Source: an uncultured Blautia sp.
Lineage (GTDB): Bacteria; Bacillota; Clostridia; Lachnospirales; Lachnospiraceae
Assembly (NCBI GenBank): GCA_900551075.1
Contig: URVB01000075.1
Coordinates: 1 to 11,054, forward strand
Reading direction: 5' to 3'
Length of the DNA: 11,054 nt
Positions within the stretch are counted from its first letter, which is position 1; each line of letters opens with the position of its first letter. Shown here piece by piece: positions 1-6,657 of the stretch. Under the pieces are notes generated by a model. That model was not told where the DNA came from and did no database searches. It saw only the letters and a list, made by a program, of their open reading frames with translations. A program made the position numbers and the translations under genes.

Positions 1-2
1 AA

Positions 3-296
3 TGCAATGATGCCTACGGTGCGATTCAGGTAGCTGTTGCTTTGGCTGGTGCGTTTGGCTGTTCTGTGAATGAATTGCCTCTATCCTTTGTGCTGTCCTG
101 GTATGAGCAAAAGGCTGTTTGCATACTGCTTACACTGCTGCACCTTGGTATTAAAAATATTCGACTTGGTCCATCCCTCCCGGCGTTTCTGTCTTCGAAT
201 ATTTTGAATTTTCTGGTTGAAAACTATGGCATTGCTCCAATTACAACACCGGAGCAGGATTTAGAGGAGCTGCTGGGAAATGTGGTGCCTGCATGA
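3..296 (+). CDS. hcp: Hybrid cluster protein (Hcp, hydroxylamine reductase), C-terminal fragment
   Basis: Only the last 97 codons are present; the frame is open from base 3 and the start lies outside the window. The fragment opens with Cys-Asn-Asp-Ala-Tyr and continues to a SWYEQKAV block. In the Hcp family these regions hold a cysteine and the glutamate (here in YEQK) that coordinate the hybrid Fe-S-O cluster. The following NIRLGPSLPAF and PITTPEQDL segments are also characteristic of the Hcp C-terminus. Hcp is a cytoplasmic metalloprotein of anaerobes, first described as a hydroxylamine reductase and now linked mainly to nitric oxide reduction under nitrosative stress. The gene ends at TGA 294-296, at about the expected distance from these motifs, so the C-terminus looks complete. 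Nothing ties it functionally to the ABC-F gene downstream, which has its own promoter. Confidence 0.93.
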   Translation, partial: CNDAYGAIQVAVALAGAFGCSVNELPLSFVLSWYEQKAVCILLTLLHLGIKNIRLGPSLPAFLSSNILNFLVENYGIAPITTPEQDLEELLGNVVPA

Positions 297-347
297 GGGT
301 TTGTTTCCTAATAATATAACCAGGCAATAATATAAGCGGGCGATTTT
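297..347. other. AT-rich spacer after hcp with a short direct repeat
   Basis: This is the non-coding stretch immediately after hcp. The ten-base string AATAATATAA occurs at 310-319 and again at 326-335. I see no convincing hcp terminator hairpin followed by a T-run here, so hcp transcription may run on into the next leader. Confidence 0.4.
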
Positions 348-405
348 CAGATAATAGGAAGCAGGAAATTTTCATACAGATAATAGGAAGCAGGAAATTT
401 TCATT
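348..405. repeat. Two-copy tandem direct repeat, 29-bp period
   Basis: The 28-base unit beginning CAGATAATAGG and ending AAATTTTCAT lies at 348-375 and again, identical, at 377-404, giving a 29-bp period with one variable base between copies. The second copy ends at the first base of the -35 box of the ABC-F promoter (404-409). It could be a slippage duplication or a duplicated operator. It is not a CRISPR because there is no spacer and only two copies. Confidence 0.85.
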
Positions 406-432
406 GACAAATGGAATACAGGGTGTTAAGAT
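404..432 (+). promoter_or_regulatory. Sigma-A type promoter for the ABC-F leader transcript
   Basis: A perfect -35 box TTGACA (404-409) is followed after exactly 17 bases by TAAGAT (427-432), a 4/6 match to the -10 consensus. Transcription would start near 439-441. That lies just upstream of the leader ORF ribosome site and leaves an untranslated leader of about 310 bases before the ABC-F start codon. Confidence 0.7.
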
Positions 433-461
433 AAAGCCATCTTAAGGAGAGAGGTGAAAAG

Positions 462-473
462 ATGAGGAGATAA
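462..473 (+). CDS. Three-codon leader ORF (Met-Arg-Arg-stop)
   Basis: ATG AGG AGA TAA at 462-473 is preceded by a strong Shine-Dalgarno-like tract, AAGGAGAGAGGTGA (444-457). A good ribosome site on such a tiny ORF, just after a promoter and far ahead of a resistance-type gene, is what attenuation leader peptides look like. Short basic peptides are known to stall macrolide-bound ribosomes in some erm leaders; whether Met-Arg-Arg stalls here is inference. The ribosome site can pair with 559-570, and codons near the start can pair with 551-556, so a ribosome parked on this ORF would change the downstream RNA fold. Confidence 0.55.
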   Translation: MRR

Positions 474-677
474 TTGACTTTTGAGTACATGAAGATTTAA
501 GCAGCAGCACTGTGCGTACTGTTTTATCATGTTGCCAAAAGTGGATTATGTTCTCATAACCTCTCTTTTTGTGTGCATAAAATTATATTTACGCAAATCC
601 AGCGGGCCAAGAGGAAAACAGCCTGGCTCAGAAGATTGCAATATCACGTCTTTCGTATGAGGTTATAGTATGTAATG

Positions 678-709
678 GAACTGTTTGGCGACAAATGGTT
701 CTTTTTTTT
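678..709 (+). terminator. Intrinsic terminator inside the ABC-F leader
   Basis: The stem GAACTGTTTG (678-687) pairs with CAAATGGTTC (692-701), ten pairs of which two are G-U, closed by a GCGA (GNRA-type) tetraloop. Eight consecutive T follow (702-709). It lies 42 bases before the ABC-F start codon, inside its own leader, so it serves as the off-switch of the attenuator and not as the end of an upstream gene. Confidence 0.75.
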
Positions 710-751
710 GAAAAATAAGTTGGGACTGTACCTTAGGAAGGAGTGGTGTAT

Positions 752-2281
752 ATGGCACAAATTAGTGTAAATAATCTGACATTTAGTTATGCTGGAAGCT
801 TTGACAATGTATTTGAGAATGTCTCATTTGTGATTGACACGGACTGGAAGTTAGGTTTTATAGGGCGTAATGGGAAAGGAAAAACAACTTTTATGAATTT
901 GCTGCTTGGGAAGTATCCGTATAAAGGGATCATTCGTACCGCAGCGGTATTTGATTACTTTCCATATCAGATTTCGGAGGAGCAGATGCAGTTATCTGCT
1001 GCAGATTTTGTTGAGGAATTCAAAGCGGGATGTGAACTGTGGCAGGTAATATGTGAATTAGATCAGTTGGATGAGAGTGCGGAAATTTTATATAGGCCTT
1101 TCCAAACCTTAAGCCCCGGAGAGCGTACGAAAATTCTTCTGGCGGTCTTATTTTCCGGAGAAAATGATTTTCTGCTGATTGATGAACCAACCAATCATTT
1201 AGATGAGGCTGCGAGAGAAAGTATAAAAAAATATTTGTCTTCTAAAAAAGGATTTATTCTTGTTTCACATGACAGAGATTTTCTGGATGCCTGTATTGAT
1301 CATGTTCTGGTGTTGAACAGGCGGACGATTGAAGTACAGGCCGGCAATTTTTCCAGTTGGTGGGAGAATAAAAGGCGAAAAGATCTATTCATGAAAGCGG
1401 AAAACGAAAAACACCTGAAGGAAATTGGAAAATTAAAGCAGGCGGCAGTACAAACTGCACAATGGGCAGAAAAAAATGAACGTACAAAGATTGGGTATTC
1501 ACCGATAAAGGAACATGACAGATGTATTTCTACAAGAGCATTTATCGGTGCAAAGACAAAAAAGATGCAAAGCCGGGTGAAACAGATGGAACATCGTCTG
1601 AAACGGGAGATCGAAGAAAAAGAAGGTCTTTTAGCAGATATCGAAGAGACGGCAGACCTGAGGCTTATGCCGCTTTTGCATCATAAGAAGGTACTTGTGA
1701 ATATAAAGGAGTACGGGCTTCAATATATAGGTGCAGAAAATCCCGTATTTACCGGTTTGACATTTGCAATCAGCAGAGGCGACCGGATCGCAGTGCACGG
1801 TGAAAATGGATGCGGGAAGACGACACTGATGAAAATGATTTTACAGAAGGCAGATGTCCCGGATACCCATATGAAAGCAGCAGAAACAGGAATTTGTGAA
1901 ACTGCTTCGGGACTTGTTATTTCGTATGTCAGTCAGGATACATCCCTTTTAAAAGGGGGGATTTCGAGGTTCTGCAGGGAGCGGAATCTGGAGGAAAGCT
2001 TATTCTGCGCAATACTCAGGCAGATGGATATGGAGCGGGTACAATTTTTAAAAAATCTGGAAGATTTTTCAGAGGGCCAGAAAAAGAAGGTGCTGCTTGC
2101 AGCAAGTCTGCTTACACCTGCACATCTTTATATATGGGATGAACCTCTGAATTATATTGATGTATTTTCCAGAATACAGATAGAAAAATTGTTGTTGGAT
2201 TACCAGCCCACTATGTTGTTTGTAGAGCATGATAAAAGATTTCGCGAAAAGGTAGCAACGGAGATCATTGAGCTCAAGTAG
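752..2281 (+). CDS. Lsa-family ABC-F ribosomal protection protein
   Basis: This 509-residue cytoplasmic protein has two ABC ATPase domains and no membrane segment. Domain 1 has Walker A GRNGKGKT (38-45), signature LSPGE (120-124), Walker B LLIDEPTNHLD (141-151) and switch His173. Domain 2 has Walker A GENGCGKT (350-357), the degenerate signature FSEGQ (439-443), Walker B LYIWDEPLNYID (459-470) and His493. The charged linker (about 205-310) is the arm that reaches the peptidyl-transferase centre in ABC-F proteins. The NLTFSYAGSFDNVFENVSF opening and WDEPLNYID motif fit the Lsa/Vga resistance branch, which dislodges lincosamides, streptogramin A and pleuromutilins. The start is ATG 752, since AGGAAGGAG (735-743) sits eight bases upstream; a GTG at 743 overlaps that site and is rejected. 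The family assignment is firm, the drug range is not. An inducible leader precedes it. Confidence 0.9.
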   Translation: MAQISVNNLTFSYAGSFDNVFENVSFVIDTDWKLGFIGRNGKGKTTFMNLLLGKYPYKGIIRTAAVFDYFPYQISEEQMQLSAADFVEEFKAGCELWQVICELDQLDESAEILYRPFQTLSPGERTKILLAVLFSGENDFLLIDEPTNHLDEAARESIKKYLSSKKGFILVSHDRDFLDACIDHVLVLNRRTIEVQAGNFSSWWENKRRKDLFMKAENEKHLKEIGKLKQAAVQTAQWAEKNERTKIGYSPIKEHDRCISTRAFIGAKTKKMQSRVKQMEHRLKREIEEKEGLLADIEETADLRLMPLLHHKKVLVNIKEYGLQYIGAENPVFTGLTFAISRGDRIAVHGENGCGKTTLMKMILQKADVPDTHMKAAETGICETASGLVISYVSQDTSLLKGGISRFCRERNLEESLFCAILRQMDMERVQFLKNLEDFSEGQKKKVLLAASLLTPAHLYIWDEPLNYIDVFSRIQIEKLLLDYQPTMLFVEHDKRFREKVATEIIELK

Positions 2282-2288
2282 TCGCCGT

Positions 2289-2322
2289 TCCTCCGGAAAG
2301 CCTTTATGGGCTTTCCGGAGGA
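2289..2322. terminator. Strong hairpin after the ABC-F gene (probable terminator)
   Basis: A 14-bp stem (2289-2302 with 2309-2322) with a six-base loop begins eight bases after the ABC-F stop codon. Position and strength suggest transcript termination or 3'-end protection. There is no T-run on either side, so it is not a classical intrinsic terminator. It lies between two genes that converge. Confidence 0.55.
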
Positions 2323-2412
2323 GAGTGCTTCAAGCTATGTTTTACAATACTCCAAATTTGAAGTATCGTAAATTCTTTAAGTTTGATATTATTTTTCTCT
2401 GTATAAATAATT

Positions 2413-3210
2413 TCAAAATTTTATCAATTTCCCTTTAGCCCCGCCAACTTTTCCACCCTTTAAAAGATATAATTTCATATTTCTCTGTAGTGATGTTTCT
2501 TCCGGCAGCTCCTCATACTTAATATCCGTTTTCCTGTAAACCCACTGCATAAATTCATCTTCCTCCTGATTCCATGATATAAAATCAAAGCATTTTTTGA
2601 ATTTCATAATCTTTGAATTGCGAGGCAGAAGCTTGTCTATTGCAGGTGAAATAAGCCATGAATGTAAAATTATCGGATAATCCTGCATTTGAGCAAAATA
2701 TTTCTTTGCAAATAAGTAAAAATCTGCAAGGGAAGCTCTGCTGAATTCCAAAGCAATGTTTGCATCAGAGGGAATATGCAAGTGAATCTCTTTTAAATCT
2801 TCGCGAAATTCATATTCCAGTTCCCCAATTCGGAACAATGTCATCTGGAGCTGTCTGTAAGTCCACCAGCCACGGTCAAATCCGTAATATCCATAGCTTT
2901 CCCTGTGTTCATTCACAAATCTTGTGAAGCATTTCATAGTATCAAAGTAAATTTTATCATCAATTTTCTGTGTACTGTACGAATCATATGTATAAAGTGC
3001 TGCCAAAAGCTGTGCCTTCAGCATATCCAGTCCCTCTCCGGCAGAATCACAAACGGATTTTATTTTCTGGTAGCAATCCTTCGAAATCTGACTATTGGAG
3101 AGCCCGCTTATCAAATAATCAGGGACATTCAGTTCACATTTATAAATAGTTTCCCTGACCTCGTCAGGCATATGGATCTTCTCACATAATTCTTCCAATT
3201 GCATCTTCAT
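2413..3210 (-). CDS. Acyltransferase-domain protein (NAT_N/GNAT_C type, DUF5596-like)
   Basis: The protein is 265 residues from the chosen start, soluble, with no signal peptide. It matches a family common in gut Firmicutes annotated as acyltransferase domain-containing proteins, with an N-terminal helical part and a GNAT-like C-terminal part. Recognisable blocks are the LEELCEKIHMPDEVRE opening, CFTRFVNEHRESYGYYGFDRGWWT (about 94-117), FRIGELEYE, LHIPSDA (144-150), HSWLISPA (183-190) and a SLQRNMKLYLLKGGKVG tail (240-256). The acceptor substrate of this family is not known to me. I chose ATG at 3210 because GGAGG lies five bases upstream; an in-frame ATG at 3264 has no ribosome site and would add 18 residues unlike the family. 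The gene converges with the ABC-F gene and stands alone. Its base composition is more AT-rich than the operon at 3751-8376. A weak -10-like TAAAAT lies at 3286-3281. Confidence 0.8.
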   Translation of the reverse strand: MKMQLEELCEKIHMPDEVRETIYKCELNVPDYLISGLSNSQISKDCYQKIKSVCDSAGEGLDMLKAQLLAALYTYDSYSTQKIDDKIYFDTMKCFTRFVNEHRESYGYYGFDRGWWTYRQLQMTLFRIGELEYEFREDLKEIHLHIPSDANIALEFSRASLADFYLFAKKYFAQMQDYPIILHSWLISPAIDKLLPRNSKIMKFKKCFDFISWNQEEDEFMQWVYRKTDIKYEELPEETSLQRNMKLYLLKGGKVGGAKGKLIKF

Positions 3211-3713
3211 AAGCTCCTCCACAAAATCATAATTGCCAACTTGTCCTTCCTGTTGGATACACATAGCTATATACAGCTATATTTTAACACGGTTCCATAT
3301 CTTTTTCTACTTCAATTTACTGTTCCCGCCGTTTCTCAAAATCCTGCCGTTCTCGTTCTGCCCTGCTGCCCCTTTTAGCAGCACTGCCAGGCGGAAAATC
3401 GGAAAAGCCTCCTATGACGCAAAATACCTGAGAAGCTGAGTGCCGATTAAAAAAACTTAGTTCCATAAGGAAAGGTTATATGAATATTAAAAACAGGATA
3501 AAAAAAGCCCCCGGAAATTTGTTGTTTTTTTTCGGAAGGTCTTTTTTTGTAGAAAATAAGAAAAATTTTGCACAGATAAAAGATAAATAAGAAAGTGTTG
3601 AAAAATAATCAAAACGGTACAATCTATTCAAATCAAACGTAAATAGCAACCGCAAAACGTAAAAACGGTCATTTGGCACTGGCGGGTGACAGTTTTAAAA
3701 TCCAAAGAAAGGA
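3211..3713. other. AT-rich intergenic region between divergent genes
   Basis: About 500 bases without a credible gene. Near the minus-strand gene, AGCTATAT is repeated at 3265-3272 and 3275-3282. A small hairpin, TGCTGC/GCAGCA, sits at 3364-3369/3378-3383. From 3480 to 3660 the DNA is very A/T-rich with long A and T runs. A possible -10 box TACAAT (3618-3623) could serve the downstream operon, but the hexamer 17 bases upstream (GTGTTG) is a poor -35, and the better TTGAAA (3598-3603) is only 14 bases away. Short open frames here lack ribosome sites and family resemblance. Confidence 0.5.
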
Positions 3714-3740
3714 TGGATAATGCCGGAAAGGCATTATCCA
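3714..3740 (+). promoter_or_regulatory. Perfect 11-bp hairpin abutting the kinase ribosome site
   Basis: TGGATAATGCC (3714-3724) pairs perfectly with GGCATTATCCA (3730-3740) around a GGAAA loop. The 3' arm ends at the first base of the AGGTGA ribosome site (3740-3745) of the kinase gene. No T-run follows, so it is not a terminator. It may protect the mRNA 5' end, limit access to the ribosome site, or as DNA be a dyad operator. Confidence 0.7.
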
Positions 3741-3750
3741 GGTGAATGAA

Positions 3751-4857
3751 ATGGAATACCGTATTTTGACGATCAATCCGGGTTCTACCTCCACAAAGGT
3801 AGGCTGCTTTGAGGGAGATAAGGAGCTTTTTACTGTGAATGTTTCCCATGATGCAGAGAAACTGAAAGAATTTCCCACGATCAGCGCACAGCTTCCTTAT
3901 CGTAAAGAAACCATTTTGCAGGCATTGAAGGAAGCGGACATCGATATGTCCACGATGGATGCTTTTGTGGGAAGAGGAGGCGGATTGCTGGCAGTAGAGG
4001 GAGGAACTTATGCAGTAAATAAAACTCTTCTTGACCATGCGGCAAGAGGCGCCAATGGCGTTGCACATCCGGCACAGCTTGGCTCTCAGATTGCCAATGA
4101 ATTTGCAGTGCAGTATCACAGGCCATGTTTTGTAGTAAATCCCCCGGATACGGATGAGCTGACCTTATGTGCCCGTATGACGGGTATCAAAGGTGTTTAC
4201 AGAAATGTACACCTTCATGCACTGAACCTGAAAGAGACGGCGATCCGCCACAGCCAGCGTAATGACTGGAAATACGAGGATAAAAACTACGTTGTCTGCC
4301 ATATCGGCGGCGGTATTTCTATTTCCGCACACAAAAAAGGAAAGATGATCGACGGAAACGACATTGTAGGCGGCGAAGGACCAATGGCCCCTACCAGATG
4401 TGGTGCAGTTCCGGCAGTGGAAATGATTCGTTACAGTTTTGCAAACGGAGATAACAGAGCAGTCTCGTCTCTATGCACGAAAACAGGCGGTTTTGTCAGC
4501 CATTTAGGAACCTCCGATGCATTGGAGGTTACAAAAAGAGCGGCAGAGGGCGACAGGCAGGCAGCTCTTATATGGGATACCATGATCTACCAGATCATCC
4601 GTTATATCGGTGCAATGGCCGGTGTTCTTCACGGACAGGTGGACGGCATCCTTCTTGGCGGCGGAATGGTACATAATAAGGAACTGGCAGCTCAGATTAC
4701 GGATGCATGCTCCTGGATCGCTCCGGTATCCGCATATCCGGGAGAATTCGAACTGGAGGCTATGGCGGCAGGTGCAATCCGTGTGCTAAAGGAAGAGGAA
4801 GAAGCGAAGATTTATACAGGAAAACCGGTATGGTCCCCGGAAGAACTTGAGGGCTGA
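3751..4857 (+). CDS. buk: Butyrate kinase-family acyl kinase
   Basis: A 368-residue member of the acetate/butyrate kinase group of the ASKHA fold, slightly longer than typical butyrate kinases (about 355-360). It converts acyl phosphate plus ADP to free acid plus ATP in the cytosol. Visible motifs: phosphate-1 NPGSTSTK (9-16), GRGGG (74-78), HPAQLG (106-111), phosphate-2 HIGGGIS (184-190), GEGPMAPTRCGAVP (208-221) and adenosine-site LLGGGMVHN (301-309). Where typical members read VVDPV it reads FVVNPPDTDEL (127-137), so the acyl specificity may differ from butyrate. The start is ATG 3751: AGGTGA at 3740-3745 is spaced five bases away, while the in-frame GTG at 3742 overlaps that site. It opens the operon, with the matching phosphate acyltransferase as the last gene. 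Kinase class is firm; substrate is unproven. Confidence 0.88.
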   Translation: MEYRILTINPGSTSTKVGCFEGDKELFTVNVSHDAEKLKEFPTISAQLPYRKETILQALKEADIDMSTMDAFVGRGGGLLAVEGGTYAVNKTLLDHAARGANGVAHPAQLGSQIANEFAVQYHRPCFVVNPPDTDELTLCARMTGIKGVYRNVHLHALNLKETAIRHSQRNDWKYEDKNYVVCHIGGGISISAHKKGKMIDGNDIVGGEGPMAPTRCGAVPAVEMIRYSFANGDNRAVSSLCTKTGGFVSHLGTSDALEVTKRAAEGDRQAALIWDTMIYQIIRYIGAMAGVLHGQVDGILLGGGMVHNKELAAQITDACSWIAPVSAYPGEFELEAMAAGAIRVLKEEEEAKIYTGKPVWSPEELEG

Positions 4858-4861
4858 GCCG

Positions 4862-5305
4862 ATGACAAAGAAACAGGAAATAATTTTTACAGTGATTCAG
4901 GACCTGATGCTTGCCTTTGTCATTAATTCCGCAGCGACCATTTTAAACGGCGGATTTACGGATACCTGGGTGTACCTGGTTGGAATGTTTGAAGCATTTT
5001 CCATTAATTATGTGGCAGGAGCTGCCATACCTGTCCCGAAAATCGGACAAAAAGCAGCGGACAGCACCGGGCTGAAGGAAGGGACATTTTTATACAGGTT
5101 TGTAAGAGTGTTTGTGACCAATGCCATTTTTGTGACCGTTATCAGTTTTACCATTGCGTTGATCAACTGTGGTCCGGATTCCGGTATTTTTTCTGTCTGG
5201 ATTCAGACCTACCCGGTTCTGCATATCACAGGGCTTGTTACCTCGCTTCTGGTAGAGGATTTCTGTATGGATTTGGCAGCTACGCTTACCGGGGGAAGTG
5301 ATTAA
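4862..5305 (+). CDS. Small four-helix membrane protein, DUF2798-like duplicated
   Basis: The protein has 147 residues and four likely transmembrane helices: about 8-29, 35-57, 80-102 and 110-134. The two halves look alike. Each has a helix with a polar residue, then a second helix opened by an F-x-x-x-W or W-containing turn (TDTWVYLVGMFEAF and IFSVWIQTYPVL). This resembles two DUF2798-type repeats. Acidic E44 and E132-D133 lie within or at the edge of the helices. No function can be assigned; moving the organic acid or substrate across the membrane is one guess from context. The start is ATG 4862, four bases after the kinase stop, with GAGGG at 4849-4853 inside the end of the kinase gene. That spacing implies co-transcription and probably coupled translation. 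Confidence 0.65.
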   Translation: MTKKQEIIFTVIQDLMLAFVINSAATILNGGFTDTWVYLVGMFEAFSINYVAGAAIPVPKIGQKAADSTGLKEGTFLYRFVRVFVTNAIFVTVISFTIALINCGPDSGIFSVWIQTYPVLHITGLVTSLLVEDFCMDLAATLTGGSD

Positions 5306-5344
5306 AAATTTATATAAAGAAAGAAAAGTGAAAGGAGAACCCTG

Positions 5345-6640
5345 ATGAATCAGACAAAGGTAAACAGGTATTCAAGAAGCGTATCCATTATCGGCGTCGG
5401 CTGTACCCCTTTTATGTACACCGTTGATAAGGAAGAAACGAATGGCCTGACAGAAGGTGAGATGTTTGGTTATGCGGCTTTAAAAGCAATGGAGGATGCA
5501 GGAGTGAATCCTCAGGATGTGGATTTTTATTTTCATGGGGAAGCAAGTCCGCTGAACGCTTCCAATTACCTGACCCCAAACATTCAGATCGCCAACTGGT
5601 TCGGTATGAAGGGAAAAGCATCCCTGCATCATTCTGAGGCCTGCTGTACCGGTTATTACGCAGTCGAGGCGGCTGTGAATGCAGTTGCATCCGGAAAATA
5701 TAACTGTGTGCTTTCCGGCTGTGTAGAATTCGGTGACAGCCTTGCAGTTCCGAATCATCCGTATAAACGAGAAAAAATGACGATGGATAAATTCCTGCAG
5801 ACGACCGCATGGCTGTATGACCGTAATTATACCAGAAGCCTGATGGCCGGACAGGAGCTGATCTATGATGATGCGGCGGAGTGGTATAAGAGAACACGCA
5901 GCATTTCCGACCAGGATATGGATGACACACTGAACCGGATGTGCATCAATAACCGCAAAAACGCCTCTGTAAATCCGCTGGCAATCGAAAGGACAACATA
6001 TGAACAGCTTGCAAAGGAGAGGGGGTTTGACGATGTGATGGATTATATGAGATCCCCATATAATCCGAAAATGGGCGATTTCCTTCGCGCCGGTGGAATC
6101 GAGCTGAAATGTGACGGTGCGGCGGCGGTGATCGTATGTGCCACGGATATGGTTGACAAATACATGGGAAATAAAAACCACAAAGCAGTTGAAGTGCTGG
6201 GTGTAGGCTGTGCAGCGTGTGAGGCAACTACTCCGCATTTTGAGGTACGTGCTACGGAGGAAGCAATCCGTCAGGTTTATGAAGTAACCGAAGTAAAGCC
6301 GGAAGAGATCGACCTGTTCTATTCCAATGATTTCATCATTACCTCTCATCTGGTATCAGCGGAGATTGCGGGCTATCTTCCATATGGAGAAGGCTGGAAG
6401 TACATCTGTGAAGGACGTACTGCTTATGACGGCGACAAACCGATCAATACAAACGGCGGACGTACCTCCTTCGGACATGCTCATGCAGCCTCCGGTCTGG
6501 CCGATCTTTATGAGGCGGTGAAGCAGATGCGCGGAGAGGCCGGGGAAGGACAGGTGAAATTTACGCCTAAGACAACCATGCTGCGCGGTTACGGCGGTGC
6601 TCAGAACATCTGTACATATATCATCAGAACAATTGATTGA
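5345..6640 (+). CDS. SCP2-type thiolase / acetyl-CoA acyltransferase-like enzyme
   Basis: A 431-residue thiolase-fold enzyme of the SCP2/archaeal type that typically works with a DUF35 partner, here the next gene. Such enzymes make or cleave beta-keto thioesters (Claisen or retro-Claisen), and relatives act as retro-aldolases on steroid side chains. Visible: SIIGVGCTPF start block (14-23), nucleophile region SEACCTG (97-103, probable Cys100), VNAVASGKYNCVLSGCVEFGD (111-131), GGRTSFGHAHAASG (371-384, probable catalytic His378) and terminal GYGGAQNICTYII (415-427). The block normally reading HDCF or NEAF reads SNDF (327-330), which is unusual. There is no signal peptide. ATG 5345 follows AAAGGAGA (about 5331-5338). 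It sits between the membrane protein and the Zn-ribbon partner. Condensing and degradative directions are both possible; the downstream acyltransferase and kinase favour degradation. Confidence 0.82.
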   Translation: MNQTKVNRYSRSVSIIGVGCTPFMYTVDKEETNGLTEGEMFGYAALKAMEDAGVNPQDVDFYFHGEASPLNASNYLTPNIQIANWFGMKGKASLHHSEACCTGYYAVEAAVNAVASGKYNCVLSGCVEFGDSLAVPNHPYKREKMTMDKFLQTTAWLYDRNYTRSLMAGQELIYDDAAEWYKRTRSISDQDMDDTLNRMCINNRKNASVNPLAIERTTYEQLAKERGFDDVMDYMRSPYNPKMGDFLRAGGIELKCDGAAAVIVCATDMVDKYMGNKNHKAVEVLGVGCAACEATTPHFEVRATEEAIRQVYEVTEVKPEEIDLFYSNDFIITSHLVSAEIAGYLPYGEGWKYICEGRTAYDGDKPINTNGGRTSFGHAHAASGLADLYEAVKQMRGEAGEGQVKFTPKTTMLRGYGGAQNICTYIIRTID

Positions 6641-6657
6641 GATAGGAGGAAGGAAAA

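Larger units (their letters stand above)
444..709 (+). promoter_or_regulatory. Attenuator leader with alternative RNA folds upstream of the ABC-F gene
   Basis: Three sets of pairings can be drawn directly. (a) 444-455 (leader ribosome site) with 559-570: 12 pairs including two G-U; 463-468 with 551-556 adds six more. (b) Candidate antiterminator: 530-539 with 684-693 (10 pairs, one G-U), 550-554 with 677-681, and 556-563 with 659-666 (8 perfect pairs), all properly nested. (c) Terminator hairpin 678-687 with 692-701. Sets (a) and (b) share 551-563; (b) and (c) share 678-693. A ribosome stalled on the leader ORF would block (a), free the strand for (b) and prevent (c), allowing readthrough into the ABC-F gene. 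ABC-F resistance genes such as vmlR and lmo0919 are known to be controlled by antibiotic-responsive leaders. That this one works the same way is inferred from base pairing only. Confidence 0.65.

Noticed and set aside
348..404. CRISPR array
   Set aside because: Only two copies with a single base between them; there are no spacers and no cas genes.
559..570. A second terminator ending at the CTCTCTTTTT tract
   Set aside because: Its pairing partner is about 100 bases upstream and overlaps the leader ribosome site; with so large a loop it fits better as a regulatory helix than as an intrinsic terminator.
743..751. Upstream GTG start for the ABC-F gene
   Set aside because: It overlaps the AGGAAGGAG ribosome site, which is ideally spaced for ATG 752, and the family starts at the second Met.
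3211..3264. N-terminal extension of the acyltransferase-domain protein to ATG 3264
   Set aside because: No ribosome site at 3264, whereas GGAGG lies five bases before ATG 3210; the extra residues do not resemble the family start.
3233..3439. Small plus-strand open frame of 68 codons in the intergenic region
   Set aside because: It has no ribosome site, low-complexity hydrophobic content, and overlaps the start of the minus-strand gene.
3598..3623. TTGAAA plus TACAAT as the kinase operon promoter
   Set aside because: The spacer is only 14 bases; kept as a weak possibility in the intergenic entry, not called.
5412..6349. Long open frames antisense to the thiolase gene, up to 289 codons
   Set aside because: They lie opposite a clearly recognisable thiolase, have no ribosome site or recognisable family, and look like codon-bias shadows.
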